Source: Geodermatophilus telluris (GTDB lineage Bacteria; Actinomycetota; Actinomycetes; Mycobacteriales; Geodermatophilaceae). From it: DNA of 64,000 nucleotides. Position numbers and translations under genes: made by a program. Below, in pieces: positions 51,200 to 60,348 of this stretch. The stretch is from contig NZ_FMZF01000001.1 in the NCBI RefSeq assembly GCF_900102745.1, positions 682,001 through 746,000 on the forward strand, written 5' to 3'. Position 1 is the first letter of the stretch; every line of letters begins with the position of its first letter. The notes under the pieces were generated by a model, which worked only from the letters and a program-made list of their open reading frames with translations, searched no databases and was not told the origin of the DNA.

Positions 51200-51904
51200 T
51201 CAGCGGGCGGTGGGCGGCCCGTCGCCGCGGCGGGCCGGCGCGGTGCGCTCCACCAGGCCGGCGAGCGCGGCCAGCCCGCGGCTGACCACCTGGCCGGCCG
51301 GGGCCGCCACCGGCACCTGCCGGACAACGGTGTCGACGAGGTCGCGGCCACGGTCGAGCAGCGACAGCGGCAGGCCCGACAGCGCGTTGCCCGGCGGCCG
51401 GCGGGACACCGTCGGGTGCGGGCGGGTCGGCGCGACCCGGCGCACCACCTCCCACCGGCGGCCCAGCCGGCGCAGCCCCGCGTCGTCCACCCGTTCCAGC
51501 AGGTGGGGGAACAGCACGTCCTCCTCGTCGCGGACGTCCTCGCGCAGCACCTCGACCAGCCGCGCGAGCCGGGCCGGCCGCTCCGGGTGGTCGGGGCCGC
51601 CCTCCTCGAGCGCGGCGACGAGCTCGTTGACCTCCTGGTGCTCGGTCTCGATCCGCCGGGTGAGCGCGTCGCCGTCGGGCAGCACGCGGCGGAACACCGG
51701 CCAGAGCACGGTCTCCTCGGCGAAGGCATGGCTGAACACCAGCCGGCCGACCCGGGTGAGCACGTCCTCCTGGGCGCGGCCGGTGGTGGCGTCGAGCTCG
51801 TGCAGCAGTCGGTCGAGCTCGACGTGGTCGGCGCGCTGGCGCACCAGCACGCTGCCGGGGCCGCCGAGCTCGTCCTCGGTGCGGTCGGCGGTGGATCGGG
51901 GCAC
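51200..51904 (-). CDS. Hemerythrin HHE domain protein
   Basis: Di-iron hemerythrin-like protein of 234 residues. The four-helix bundle ligands appear in H-V-E-L-D-R-L-L-H-E-L, H-A-F-A-E-E-T-V-L-W-P, H-Q-E-V-N-E-L and E-E-D-V-L-F-P-H. Such proteins bind oxygen or nitric oxide or sense iron. The C-terminal third is a variable region. GTG 51904 has GAGGAG about six bases upstream. Divergent from the acyl-CoA dehydrogenase at 52156. Confidence 0.88.
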   Translation of the reverse strand: MPRSTADRTEDELGGPGSVLVRQRADHVELDRLLHELDATTGRAQEDVLTRVGRLVFSHAFAEETVLWPVFRRVLPDGDALTRRIETEHQEVNELVAALEEGGPDHPERPARLARLVEVLREDVRDEEDVLFPHLLERVDDAGLRRLGRRWEVVRRVAPTRPHPTVSRRPPGNALSGLPLSLLDRGRDLVDTVVRQVPVAAPAGQVVSRGLAALAGLVERTAPARRGDGPPTAR

Positions 51905-52155
51905 GGGGGCTCCTCGGGACGGGTGCGGGTGCGACCCGCCGTCCCTGCCCTCGCGGCGCGGTCCGCATGCCGCCACCGGCGCGCCCGGTGTGCGCCCGGT
52001 GTCGACGCGGTGCTCCCTCCGGCGGCCGGGAGACCGCCCCGGGTCGACGACGGGCGGGCTCCCGCGCAGGTCACCGGGCCCGCGCCGGGTTGCGCGGGGA
52101 GTCCGCGGGTAGGGCGGGCGCACGGGACACCGCGGTCCCACGCGAGGAGGCACCC

Positions 52156-53337
52156 ATGGCCGACCGGCCCACCGTCACGTCGGACTTCTACGACCTGGAG
52201 GCGCTGCTCGACGACCAGGACCGGGAGACGCTGCACCGCGTCCGCGCGTTCATGGACGACGAGGTCGAGCCGATCATCAACCAGTACTGGACCCGCGCGG
52301 AGTTCCCCCGCCAGCTCATCCCCCGGCTGGCCGAGCTCGGCATCGCCGGCGCCCAGTACTCCGGCTACGGCTGCCCCGGCCGCTCCGCGCTCTTCGACGG
52401 CATGGTGGCCATGGAACTCGGCCGCGGCGACCCCTCGGTGGCCACCTTCATGGGCGTCCACGGCGGGCTGGCCATGGGCACGCTGCAGCTGTGCGCCTCC
52501 GACGAGCAGAAGGAGCGCTGGCTGCCGGCCATGGCCCGGATGGAGCTCATCGGCGCCTTCGGCCTCACCGAGCCCGAGCACGGCTCCGACGTCGCGCGCG
52601 GCATCCAGACCACCGCCCGGCGCGACGGGGACGAGTGGGTCCTCGACGGGCACAAGAAGTGGATCGGCAACGGCAGCTTCGCCGACCTGGTCGTCATCTG
52701 GGCCCGTGACGTGGACACCGACCGGGTGCTCGGCTTCGTCGTCGAGGCACCGGCGCCCGGCTTCTCCGCCGTCGACCTCGAGGACAAGATCGCCCTGCGC
52801 GCGGTGCAGAACGCGCTGATCACCCTCGACGGCGTCCGGGTGCCGGAGGAGAACCGGCTGCAGAACGCGAACAGCTTCCGCGACACCGCCAACGTGCTGC
52901 GGGCGACGCGGGTGAGCGTGGCCTGGTCGGCGGTCGGCTGCTCCCGGGGCGCCTACGAGCACGCGCTGCGCTACGCGATGGAGCGCGACCAGTTCGGCCG
53001 GTCGATCACCTCCTTCCAGCTGGTGCAGGACCTGCTGTTCCGGATGCTCGGCAACATCACCGCCTCGGCGGCGCTGTGCGCCCGCGCCTCGCAGCTGCAG
53101 GACTGCGGCATGCTGCGCGACGAGCACGCCTCCATGGCCAAGGGCTACTCGACGATGCGGATGCGCGAGACGGTCGGCTGGGCCCGCGAGCTGATGGGCG
53201 GCAACGGCATCCTGCTGGAGAACCACGTGGGCCGGTTCGTGGCCGACGCGGAGGCCATCTACTCCTACGAGGGCACCCGCGAGGTGAACAGCCTCATCGT
53301 CGGCCGCGCGATCACCGGCACCAGCGCGATCGCGTGA
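52156..53337 (+). CDS. Acyl-CoA dehydrogenase, glutaryl-CoA dehydrogenase-like
   Basis: Flavoprotein of 393 residues. G-L-T-E-P-E-H-G-S-D-V and the catalytic-base motif Y-E-G-T-R-E-V-N-S-L-I-V-G-R-A-I-T-G are of the GcdH group. G-C-P-G-R-S-A near the N-terminus and G-G-N-G-I in the C-terminal domain are further family marks. Could act in lysine/tryptophan degradation, but a specific substrate cannot be assigned. ATG follows GAGGAGG by six bases. A hairpin repeat begins at the first base after the stop. Confidence 0.92.
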   Translation: MADRPTVTSDFYDLEALLDDQDRETLHRVRAFMDDEVEPIINQYWTRAEFPRQLIPRLAELGIAGAQYSGYGCPGRSALFDGMVAMELGRGDPSVATFMGVHGGLAMGTLQLCASDEQKERWLPAMARMELIGAFGLTEPEHGSDVARGIQTTARRDGDEWVLDGHKKWIGNGSFADLVVIWARDVDTDRVLGFVVEAPAPGFSAVDLEDKIALRAVQNALITLDGVRVPEENRLQNANSFRDTANVLRATRVSVAWSAVGCSRGAYEHALRYAMERDQFGRSITSFQLVQDLLFRMLGNITASAALCARASQLQDCGMLRDEHASMAKGYSTMRMRETVGWARELMGGNGILLENHVGRFVADAEAIYSYEGTREVNSLIVGRAITGTSAIA

Positions 53338-53395
53338 AGGACCTCCTCGCCCCCCACCACTCGCGAGCTCGCGGCAGGCCCTGCGAGGAGGCCAC
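53338..53395 (+). repeat. Dispersed 3'-end hairpin repeat, copy 3 of 3
   Basis: Arms CCTCCTCGC and GCGAGGAGG, with the centre ACTCGCGAGCTCGCGG almost identical to the copy at 29765. Directly follows the acyl-CoA dehydrogenase stop codon and separates it from the convergent lipoprotein gene. Confidence 0.7.
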
Positions 53396-53415
53396 CTGAT
53401 CGGCAGGGAGGTCCG

Positions 53416-54336
53416 TCACCTGCCGTCCCACCAGCCGGCGGCGGCCTCCCGCGGGGTGCGGCCGTCGGCCACGGCACGGTTGAGCCGGATCAGGTCGATC
53501 GTCGTCAGCTGGGCGCTGACCGCGTCCAGCGCGGCGGTCAGCCGGTCGCCGGCCTCCTCGGCCACCGCGGTGCGCACGACGGGCACCACGTTCTCGCGCG
53601 GCTGCAGCGAGCGGTCGTCCCGGAGCAGCAGCAGCGCGGTGTCGACCAGGTGCGGGTCGGTGGTCTCCAGCATGCCGACGTCGATCTGGCCGGTGAGCAG
53701 CGCCTCCACGGTGGCCGCCCGCGAGGGCATGCTGCGCACGGCGGCGAACCGCAGCCCGTAGACCTCCTGCAGCCCGGGCAGGCAGAAGGGCCGCTCGGGA
53801 CACTCGGGCGGCGCGCCGAAGACCAGGCCGGGGGCCAGCGCGGCCAGCTGGGTGAGGGTGGTCATGCCCTCGCGCACGGCCAGCTCGGTCCGGACGACGA
53901 TGCCGTTCTGGTCCTCGGCCGCCGCGGCCGCCAGCACCGTCAGGCCGCGGGGCGCCAGCGTCCGGGCCAGGGCCTCGCGCAGCACGGCGGGGTCGTCGCT
54001 GGCCGACCCGGCGCCGGGCCGGAGGAACTCCGACGCCGTCCCGAGGTAGTCGACGACGAGGTCGACCACGCCCTGCTCCAGCGCCGGGAGCACCACCTCG
54101 CGGGTGCCGATCCCGTGCTGCACCGAGACCTCGATGCCGGCCCGCCGCAGCGCCTCGGCGTACACCTCGGCCAGGGCCTGGTTCTCCGGGAAGTCGTAGG
54201 AGGCGAGGACCACCGCGCCGTCGGCCCGCGGGGTCGGACCGGCGTCGGGGTCGGTCGCGCCGCAGCCGCCCAGCGCGGCCAGGACGGCGAGCAGGGCGAC
54301 GGCCAGGACGGCGGGGAGCGGGCGGGGACGCACCAC
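53416..54336 (-). CDS. Osmoprotectant/glycine betaine-type substrate-binding lipoprotein
   Basis: OpuAC/OsmF-type binding protein of 306 residues with lipobox L-A-A-L-G-G-C. G-T-R-E-V-V-L-P-A-L-E-Q-G-V-V-D-L-V-V-D-Y-L-G-T (ligand loop) and A-V-A-D-G-R-T-P-R-E-A-A are typical of QAT-family binding proteins. No permease or ATPase gene is next to it, unusual for this family. GTG 54336 has GGGAGG about eight bases upstream. Divergent from the PAP2-kinase gene. Confidence 0.87.
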   Translation of the reverse strand: MVRPRPLPAVLAVALLAVLAALGGCGATDPDAGPTPRADGAVVLASYDFPENQALAEVYAEALRRAGIEVSVQHGIGTREVVLPALEQGVVDLVVDYLGTASEFLRPGAGSASDDPAVLREALARTLAPRGLTVLAAAAAEDQNGIVVRTELAVREGMTTLTQLAALAPGLVFGAPPECPERPFCLPGLQEVYGLRFAAVRSMPSRAATVEALLTGQIDVGMLETTDPHLVDTALLLLRDDRSLQPRENVVPVVRTAVAEEAGDRLTAALDAVSAQLTTIDLIRLNRAVADGRTPREAAAGWWDGR

Positions 54337-54446
54337 GGCGGACCTCCCGAGGAGGCGGTGCCCCGCGGCGGGCAGGGCGGGGGCCACGCTAGCCCGGGAC
54401 CAAGGTCGATGGTCGGCGGGACGCATCGGGTGCAGCATCAGCCGGC

Positions 54447-56195
54447 ATGGCGGCCACGGCACGGGCACCGGCGACCGGGCCCCCCGCACCACGGGCACCG
54501 GCGACGGGACCGGTGCCGGCCGCGCCGCGGCCGGACCTGCCGCCCATCCGGCGCGTGCACCGCCGCCGCCGGCCCTCCGGCGAGCCGCCGCCGCTGCCGC
54601 GGCACCTCAGCGCCTCGGGCCGGTGGTGGGTGGCGCTCAGCGGCGTCGTCGTCCTCAGCGGGGCCGTCGTGGTCCTCACCGGCAGCGTGGCGCTCGTCGA
54701 CCTGGCCGACACCCGCGTGCTGCAGGCGCTCGCCGCCACCCGCTCCCCCGGCCTGAGCCGGGTGGCGGAGGTGACGGGCGTCCTCGCCACCGGCCGGGCG
54801 ATCCACCTGCTCTGGCTGGTCAACCTGCTCGTCCTGGCCGTGTTCCGGCGCTGGCGGCACCTGTTCGTCTGGATGGGCGTCGGCCTCCTGGTCATCCAGA
54901 CCGCCGCCACCGCCGCCGCCACACTGCAGCGCCCGCGGCCCTACGAGGTGGCGGTGCTCGGGCCCTGGTCGGGCTTCTCCATGCCCTCGGTGCCGATGGC
55001 CGCGCTGGCCGCCTTCGCCGTCAGCACGCTGTACTCGCTGGTGCCCGCGGGCCGCCGCCGCAACGCCGGCAAGTGGGTGGTGTGCGGCCTGCTGCTGGTC
55101 ACCGCCGCCTCCCGGCTCTACCTGGCACAGGACCACCCCACCGACGTCCTCGCCGGCGTCGTCCTCGGCGTCACCCTCCCCCTGGCCGCGTTCCGCCTGC
55201 TGACCCCCAACGAGGTCTACCCCGTCGTCTACCGGCGGGGCAGCCCGGCGCACCTGGACGTGTCCGGCGCCCGCGGGGAGGCCATCACCCGCGCGCTGCA
55301 GGACCAGCTCGGCCTGGTCGCCACCGCCGTCAAGCCCTTCGGCCTGGCCGGCTCGGGCGGCTCGACGCCGCTGAAGATCACCGTCAAGGCCGGCGACGCG
55401 GCGGAGGAGGAGGAGAGCTGCGTCTTCGGCAAGCTCTACGCCGCCACGCACGTGCGCTCCGACCGGTGGTTCAAGCTCGGCCGCACCCTGCTCTACGGCC
55501 GGCTCGAGGACGAGAAGCCGTACCACAGCGTGCGCCGGCTGGTGCAGTACGAGGACTACGTGCTGCGGCTGCTGTCCGACGCCGGGCTGCCCGTGCCGCA
55601 CCCCCTGGGCATCGTGGAGATCACCCCCGAGCGCGAGTACCTGCTGGTCGCCGAGTTCCTCACCGGCGCCCGGGAGATCGGCGACCCCGAGGTCGTCGTG
55701 GACGACGCGGTCATCGACCAGGGCCTCGCCGTCGTCCGGAGGCTGTGGGAGATCGGCGTCGCCCACCGCGACGTCAAGCCGGCCAACGTGATGGTGCGCG
55801 ACGGCACGCTCTACCTCATCGACTCGGCGTTCGCCGAGGTGCGCCCCAGCCCGTGGCGGGAGGCCGTCGACCTGGCCAACATGATGCTGGTCCTGGGGCT
55901 GCGCACCGACGCCGCACGGGTGTACGCCCGGGCCCGGCTGTGGTTCTCCGACGAGGAGATCGCCGAGGCCTTCGCGGCCACCCGCGGGCTGACCATGCCC
56001 TCGCAGCTGCGCCGGATGCTGCGGGCCCAGGGCCGCGACCTGCACGCGGAGTTCCTCCGGCTGCTGCCCTACCGGCTGCCGCCCGTGCGCATCCAGCGGT
56101 GGACCTGGCGCCGGGCCGGGCTGAGCCTGGTCACCGCGGTGGTGCTGCTGCTCATCGTCGCCGTCGGCGTCGACCTGCTCGGGTCGCCGCTGTGA
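54447..56195 (+). CDS. Fusion of a degenerate PAP2-like membrane domain and a kinase-like domain
   Basis: Membrane protein of 582 residues. Residues 60-250 form a six-helix PAP2-like domain: Q-R-P-R-P (161-165), S-M-P-S-V-P (178-183) and S-R-L-Y-L-A-Q-D-H-P-T-D (222-233). The C1 lysine, the C2 histidine (P-S-G-H reads P-S-V-P) and the C3 histidine (Asp229 in its place) are lost, so phosphatase activity is unlikely. Residues 270-550 look like a protein/lipopolysaccharide-kinase fold: K329, catalytic loop H-R-D-V-K-P-A-N (440-447) and metal Asp459 in L-I-D-S. One C-terminal helix follows. First of four genes overlapping by four bases. I infer a membrane lipid- or glycolipid-phosphorylating role; substrate unknown. 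Confidence 0.85.
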   Translation: MAATARAPATGPPAPRAPATGPVPAAPRPDLPPIRRVHRRRRPSGEPPPLPRHLSASGRWWVALSGVVVLSGAVVVLTGSVALVDLADTRVLQALAATRSPGLSRVAEVTGVLATGRAIHLLWLVNLLVLAVFRRWRHLFVWMGVGLLVIQTAATAAATLQRPRPYEVAVLGPWSGFSMPSVPMAALAAFAVSTLYSLVPAGRRRNAGKWVVCGLLLVTAASRLYLAQDHPTDVLAGVVLGVTLPLAAFRLLTPNEVYPVVYRRGSPAHLDVSGARGEAITRALQDQLGLVATAVKPFGLAGSGGSTPLKITVKAGDAAEEEESCVFGKLYAATHVRSDRWFKLGRTLLYGRLEDEKPYHSVRRLVQYEDYVLRLLSDAGLPVPHPLGIVEITPEREYLLVAEFLTGAREIGDPEVVVDDAVIDQGLAVVRRLWEIGVAHRDVKPANVMVRDGTLYLIDSAFAEVRPSPWREAVDLANMMLVLGLRTDAARVYARARLWFSDEEIAEAFAATRGLTMPSQLRRMLRAQGRDLHAEFLRLLPYRLPPVRIQRWTWRRAGLSLVTAVVLLLIVAVGVDLLGSPL

Positions 56196-56794
56196 CCCGG
56201 TCGAGGCGGACCGCCGCCGCGGCCGCCCTGCTCGCCGCTCCCCTGCTGGCCACCGGCTGCGGCGGCGACACCAGCGTGAGCGACGAGCTCCCGGCGTGCG
56301 CGAGCGGCGACGACGCCACCGCCGCGCACGGCGTGGTGCTCATGGCCCAGGCGGTGCCGACGGCGACCTGGCTGCCGTGCGTGGAGAGCGTCCCGGTCGG
56401 CTGGACCTTCACCGGCCTGGACGCGCACTCCGGCGCCGCGCGGTTCTGGCTGGACTCCGACCGCGACGGCGCGCACGCCATCGAGGTGCAGCTGGACGCC
56501 GACTGCGACACCACCGGGGCGACCGAGATCCCCAGCGAGCGCGAGGGGCTGCGCCGCTTCGAGCGGGTGGAGCAGGTGAGCCCGCGCTTCCTGGGCGAGC
56601 GCTACTACGTCTTCCCGGGAGGCTGCCTCACCGTCGTCTTCCGGCTGTCCGGGGACAACCGGGGCGAGCCGCTCGCCCTGGCCACCCAGAGCCTGGGCGT
56701 CGTCAGCCGCGAGGACCTGGCCGCGCAGGTGCACGAGGAGAGCGGCGGGCGGCTGCAGCTCGACCCGCCCGCCGCGGAGGGGGACCCGTCATGA
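56192..56794 (+). CDS. Predicted lipoprotein of the PAP2-kinase operon
   Basis: A 200-residue exported lipoprotein: basic start, hydrophobic core and lipobox L-L-A-T-G-C-G-G. The mature part has four cysteines (P-A-C-A, L-P-C-V, D-C-D, G-G-C-L) that could form two disulfides. No catalytic motif or recognised domain. GTG 56192 overlaps the kinase stop (GTGA), and its stop overlaps the flippase start (ATGA), so its product is made in step with them. Confidence 0.75.
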   Translation: MTRSRRTAAAAALLAAPLLATGCGGDTSVSDELPACASGDDATAAHGVVLMAQAVPTATWLPCVESVPVGWTFTGLDAHSGAARFWLDSDRDGAHAIEVQLDADCDTTGATEIPSEREGLRRFERVEQVSPRFLGERYYVFPGGCLTVVFRLSGDNRGEPLALATQSLGVVSREDLAAQVHEESGGRLQLDPPAAEGDPS

Positions 56795-57897
56795 CCGCCG
56801 TCGCCCCGCAGGCCCCGCCCGCGCGACCGCCCCGGGGCCGGCCGCTGTGGCGCCGGGTGCTCCCGCCGCTGTTGTCCCTCGCGCTGGTCGTCGCCGTCTT
56901 CGTGTGGTTCCTGCCGCAGTTCACCAGCCTCTCCGACGTCTGGTCGGCGGTGCGCGGCATGTCCTGGACGGCGCTGGCCCTGCTCGGCCTGGCCGCGGTG
57001 TGGAACCTGGCCACCTACCAGTTCGTGATGGTCGCGACCATGCCGGGCCTGCGGCTGCGCGAGGCGACGGTGTCGACCCTGACCACCACGGCGGTGTCCA
57101 ACACCGTCCTCGGCGGCGCGGCGCTGTCGCTGGGGCTGACGTACGCGATGAACTCCTCGTGGGGCTTCTCGCGGTCGCGCACGTCGGTCTCGCTGCTGCT
57201 GTCGGGGCTGTGGAACAACTTCGCCAAGCTGGCCCTGCCGGTGGTGGCCCTCGTGCTGCTGGCCCTCACCTCCGCCGACCCCGGTCCCGGCCGGGTGGCC
57301 GCCGGGCTGGCCGGTGTCGCCGGGCTGGTCGCCGCGGTCGTCGTCCTCGGCCTGCTGCTGCACAGCCGGGAGGGCGCGGCCCGGATCGGCACCGCCAGCG
57401 GACGGGTGGCCTCGGCGCTGGTCCGGCCGTTCGGGCGCCCGCCGGTGACCGGCTGGGACCGGGCCACCACCAAGTTCCGCGACCGCACCGCGCTGCTGCT
57501 GCGGGCCCGCTGGCACTGGCTGACGCTGACCACCCTCGTCAGCCACCTGTCGCTGTTCGCCGTGCTGGTGGTCGCGCTGCGCGCGGTGGGCGTGTCCGCG
57601 GCGCAGGTCGGGGTGGTGGAGACGCTGGCGGTCTTCGCCTTCGCCCGGCTGCTCACCGCGATCCCGTTCACCCCGGGCGGGCTGGGGGTGGTCGAGCTGG
57701 CGCTGATCACCGGCCTGTCGGCGGCCGGCGGCGACCGGGCGCTGGTGGCGGCGGCGGTGCTGGTCTTCCGGGGGCTGACGTACGTGCTGCCCATCCCCCT
57801 CGGCATGGGCACCTACCTGTTCTGGCGGCACAACCGCTCGTGGCGGCGGGAGCCCAACTCCGCTCCGCGCACGGAGCTGGTGCCGGAGACGGCGTGA
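56791..57897 (+). CDS. YbhN/lysylphosphatidylglycerol synthase TM-domain protein (flippase-like)
   Basis: Integral membrane protein of 368 residues and about eight helices, in the UPF0104 (YbhN, AglD, MprF-flippase) family. N-A and A-x-x-x-P-x-x-x-G-G-x-G signature I-P-F-T-P-G-G-L-G-V-V-E and V-F-R-G-L-T-Y are clear. Such proteins flip or bind lipid substrates. Its position between a kinase fusion and an intact PAP2 phosphatase suggests a common lipid pathway. ATG overlaps the lipoprotein stop. Confidence 0.88.
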   Translation: MTAVAPQAPPARPPRGRPLWRRVLPPLLSLALVVAVFVWFLPQFTSLSDVWSAVRGMSWTALALLGLAAVWNLATYQFVMVATMPGLRLREATVSTLTTTAVSNTVLGGAALSLGLTYAMNSSWGFSRSRTSVSLLLSGLWNNFAKLALPVVALVLLALTSADPGPGRVAAGLAGVAGLVAAVVVLGLLLHSREGAARIGTASGRVASALVRPFGRPPVTGWDRATTKFRDRTALLLRARWHWLTLTTLVSHLSLFAVLVVALRAVGVSAAQVGVVETLAVFAFARLLTAIPFTPGGLGVVELALITGLSAAGGDRALVAAAVLVFRGLTYVLPIPLGMGTYLFWRHNRSWRREPNSAPRTELVPETA

Positions 57898-58520
57898 CCG
57901 GCCGCGCGGGCACCCGCCCGCGCGCCCCGGTCGTGCGGCGCGGCCGCGACGCCGCCCTGGCCGCGGCCGGCGCGCTCGTGCTGGTCCTCGCCGCGCTCCC
58001 GGTCGAGCGCACGAGCGTGCCCGCGGCCGAGGCGGCGGTGTTCCACGCGGTCAACGGGGTGGCGCTGGTGCCGTTCGTGCTCGTCTGGCCGGTCATGCAG
58101 CTGGGCAACGTGCTGGTGGTCCCGGCGAGCGCGCTGGTCGCCGCGGCGCTGCGGCACTGGCGCCTGGCGGCCGGGCTGCTGCTCGCCGGCGCCGGCACCT
58201 ACCTGGCCGCCAAGGGCATCAAGGACGTCGTGGTGCGCGGCCGCCCCGACGGGCTGCTCGACGGCGTCGTCGTCCGCGGGGCCGCCGCCCGGGGCCGCGG
58301 ATTCCTCTCCGGCCACGCCGCCGTCGTGACCACCGTGCTGACCGTGGCCTGGCCGTGGCTGGGCCACCGCGCCCGGGTCGCCGGCGTGGCCGCGGCGACG
58401 GCGGTCTGCCTCGCCCGGGTGTGGGTCGCGGCACACCTGCCGCTGGACGTCGTCGGCGGCGTGGGGCTCGGCCTGCTGGTGGGCGGCGTGGTGCTGCTGC
58501 TCGTCGGCCGCCCGCCCTGA
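57894..58520 (+). CDS. PAP2-family lipid phosphatase
   Basis: Membrane phosphatase of 208 residues. C1 K-D-V-V-V-R-G-R-P (K110 to P118), C2 L-S-G-H (H141) and C3 R-V-W-V-A-A-H-L-P-L-D (R175, H181, D185) retain the catalytic residues, unlike the fusion protein three genes upstream. Likely acts on an isoprenoid or glycerolipid phosphate at the outer membrane face. Overlaps the flippase gene (GTGA). Confidence 0.88.
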   Translation: MTGRAGTRPRAPVVRRGRDAALAAAGALVLVLAALPVERTSVPAAEAAVFHAVNGVALVPFVLVWPVMQLGNVLVVPASALVAAALRHWRLAAGLLLAGAGTYLAAKGIKDVVVRGRPDGLLDGVVVRGAAARGRGFLSGHAAVVTTVLTVAWPWLGHRARVAGVAAATAVCLARVWVAAHLPLDVVGGVGLGLLVGGVVLLLVGRPP

Positions 58521-58596
58521 CCCCGTCCCCCTGCCGGTCGCCGGGACCTGTGCTTGAGTGGCGTGGGCCACGCACGCGAGCTGGAGGAGTCCGGGG

Positions 58597-60348
58597 ATGA
58601 CCAGCACCGCCCCCCGTCCGACGCAGGACCGCCCCCGTCGGCGGCCGGTCGCCGCCGAGCAGACGGAGGCCACCGAGCCGGCGTCCGAGGCCGTGATGGG
58701 CCTGGACATGGTGCTCGTCGACGGTGCCCGCGGTCCGCTGCGGCGGATGGTCCCGCCGGCCCGCACGGTGGGCCGGCTCGGGGCCGCGCTCGCCCGCAAG
58801 CCCGACGTCGTGGCCCGCCGCTCCGGCGCGCTGGTCCGCGAGCTGGGCGGCATCCTCCGGGGCAGCTCGGAGATCGCCCCCAACCCGAAGGACCGCCGCT
58901 TCGCCGATCCCGCCTGGACGGGCAACCCGCTGCTCAAGCGGGTCATGCAGGCGCACATCGCCGCCGCGCAGACCGCCGCGGAGCTGGTCGAGGCCGCCGA
59001 CCTCGACTGGCAGGACGACGAGCGCATCCGCTTCACGCTGACCAACGTCGTCGACGCCCTCGCGCCCAGCAACAGCCTGCTCAACCCGCTGCTGTGGAAG
59101 GCGGTCATCGACACCGGCGGCCGCAACGCGGTCAGCGGCGTGCGCCGGATGGTCAGCGACCTGGTGTCCCCGCCGCGGGTGCCCTCGATGGTCGAGCCCG
59201 ACGCGTTCGCCGTGGGCGAGGACCTCGCCGTCACCCCCGGCGCGGTGGTGCTGCGGACCGACGTCTTCGAGCTCATCCAGTACCGGCCGACCACCGAGCG
59301 GGTGCGCAGCGTGCCGCTGGTGATCGTGCCGCCGACGATCAACAAGTACTACGTCACCGACCTCGCGCCGGGCCGCAGCATCGTGGAGCACTACGTCTCC
59401 GCCGGCCAGCAGGTGTTCATGATCAGCTGGCGCAACCCCGACGAGCGGCACGCCGAGTGGGGGCTGGACGCCTACGGGCAGGCCGTCCTCGACGCCATGG
59501 ACGCCGCCGAGCGGATCACCGGCAGCGAGCAGGTGGCCCTGCAGGGCTTCTGCTCCGGCGGCATCATCCAGGCGATGGTGCTCGCCCACCTGGCGGCCAC
59601 CGGCGCGCTCGACCGGGTGGCGGCCAGCAGCTACGCCGTCACCGTCCTCGACTGGTCGCACGCGGGCACCATCGGCGCGCTGATGGACGAGAACGCGGTC
59701 CGGGAGGCGACGGAGAAGTCGCGGCAGAAGGGCTACCTCGACGGCGCGACCCTGGCCGAGGTGTTCGCCTGGCTGCGCCCCAACGACCTGGTGTGGAACT
59801 ACTGGGTCAACAACTACCTGCAGGGCAAGCCGCCGCCGGCCTTCGACATCCTCTACTGGAACGCCGACACCACCCGGATGACCGCGGGCCTGCACCACGA
59901 CTTCATCGAGGTCTCGATCGGCAACCTGCTCACCAAGCCCGGCGCGGCGACCATGCTCGGCTCGCCGGTCGACCTGTCCGCGATCGACGTCGACGCCTAC
60001 GTCACCGCCGGGATCGCCGACCACCTGTGCCCCTGGCAGTCCTGCTACCGGACGACGCAGCTGCTCGGCGGGCGCAGCCGGTTCGTGCTGTCCACCGCCG
60101 GCCACATCGCCTCGCTGGTCAACCCGCCGAGCAACCCGAAGGCGTCCTTCCAGGTGGCCCCGTCCACCCCGGCCGACCCGGAGGAGTGGCTGGCCGCGGC
60201 CGGCAAGGAGAAGGGCTCCTGGTGGCCGGACTTCATGGCCTGGCTGGGTGAGCGGGCCGGCGAGGAGGTCCCGGCGCCGGAGTCGCTGGGCAGCGCCGAC
60301 TTCCCGGTCCTCGTCGACGCGCCGGGGACGTATGTCTTCGACAAGTGA
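58597..60348 (+). CDS. phaC: Polyhydroxyalkanoate synthase PhaC
   Basis: PHA synthase of 583 residues, polymerising hydroxyacyl-CoA into carbon-storage polyester. The lipase-like box with catalytic cysteine G-F-C-S-G-G, the aspartate in A-D-H-L-C-P-W and histidine in T-A-G-H-I-A-S-L-V-N-P-P make the triad. W-N-Y-W-V-N-N-Y and the size fit class I/II. ATG 58597 has GGAGGAG seven bases upstream. The depolymerase gene overlaps its end. Confidence 0.95.
   Translation: MTSTAPRPTQDRPRRRPVAAEQTEATEPASEAVMGLDMVLVDGARGPLRRMVPPARTVGRLGAALARKPDVVARRSGALVRELGGILRGSSEIAPNPKDRRFADPAWTGNPLLKRVMQAHIAAAQTAAELVEAADLDWQDDERIRFTLTNVVDALAPSNSLLNPLLWKAVIDTGGRNAVSGVRRMVSDLVSPPRVPSMVEPDAFAVGEDLAVTPGAVVLRTDVFELIQYRPTTERVRSVPLVIVPPTINKYYVTDLAPGRSIVEHYVSAGQQVFMISWRNPDERHAEWGLDAYGQAVLDAMDAAERITGSEQVALQGFCSGGIIQAMVLAHLAATGALDRVAASSYAVTVLDWSHAGTIGALMDENAVREATEKSRQKGYLDGATLAEVFAWLRPNDLVWNYWVNNYLQGKPPPAFDILYWNADTTRMTAGLHHDFIEVSIGNLLTKPGAATMLGSPVDLSAIDVDAYVTAGIADHLCPWQSCYRTTQLLGGRSRFVLSTAGHIASLVNPPSNPKASFQVAPSTPADPEEWLAAAGKEKGSWWPDFMAWLGERAGEEVPAPESLGSADFPVLVDAPGTYVFDK

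Noticed and set aside
51905-52155. Possible small gene in the divergent gap between HHE and acyl-CoA dehydrogenase genes
   Set aside because: The open frame is only an upstream extension of the HHE gene with proline/arginine-rich, non-conserved sequence.
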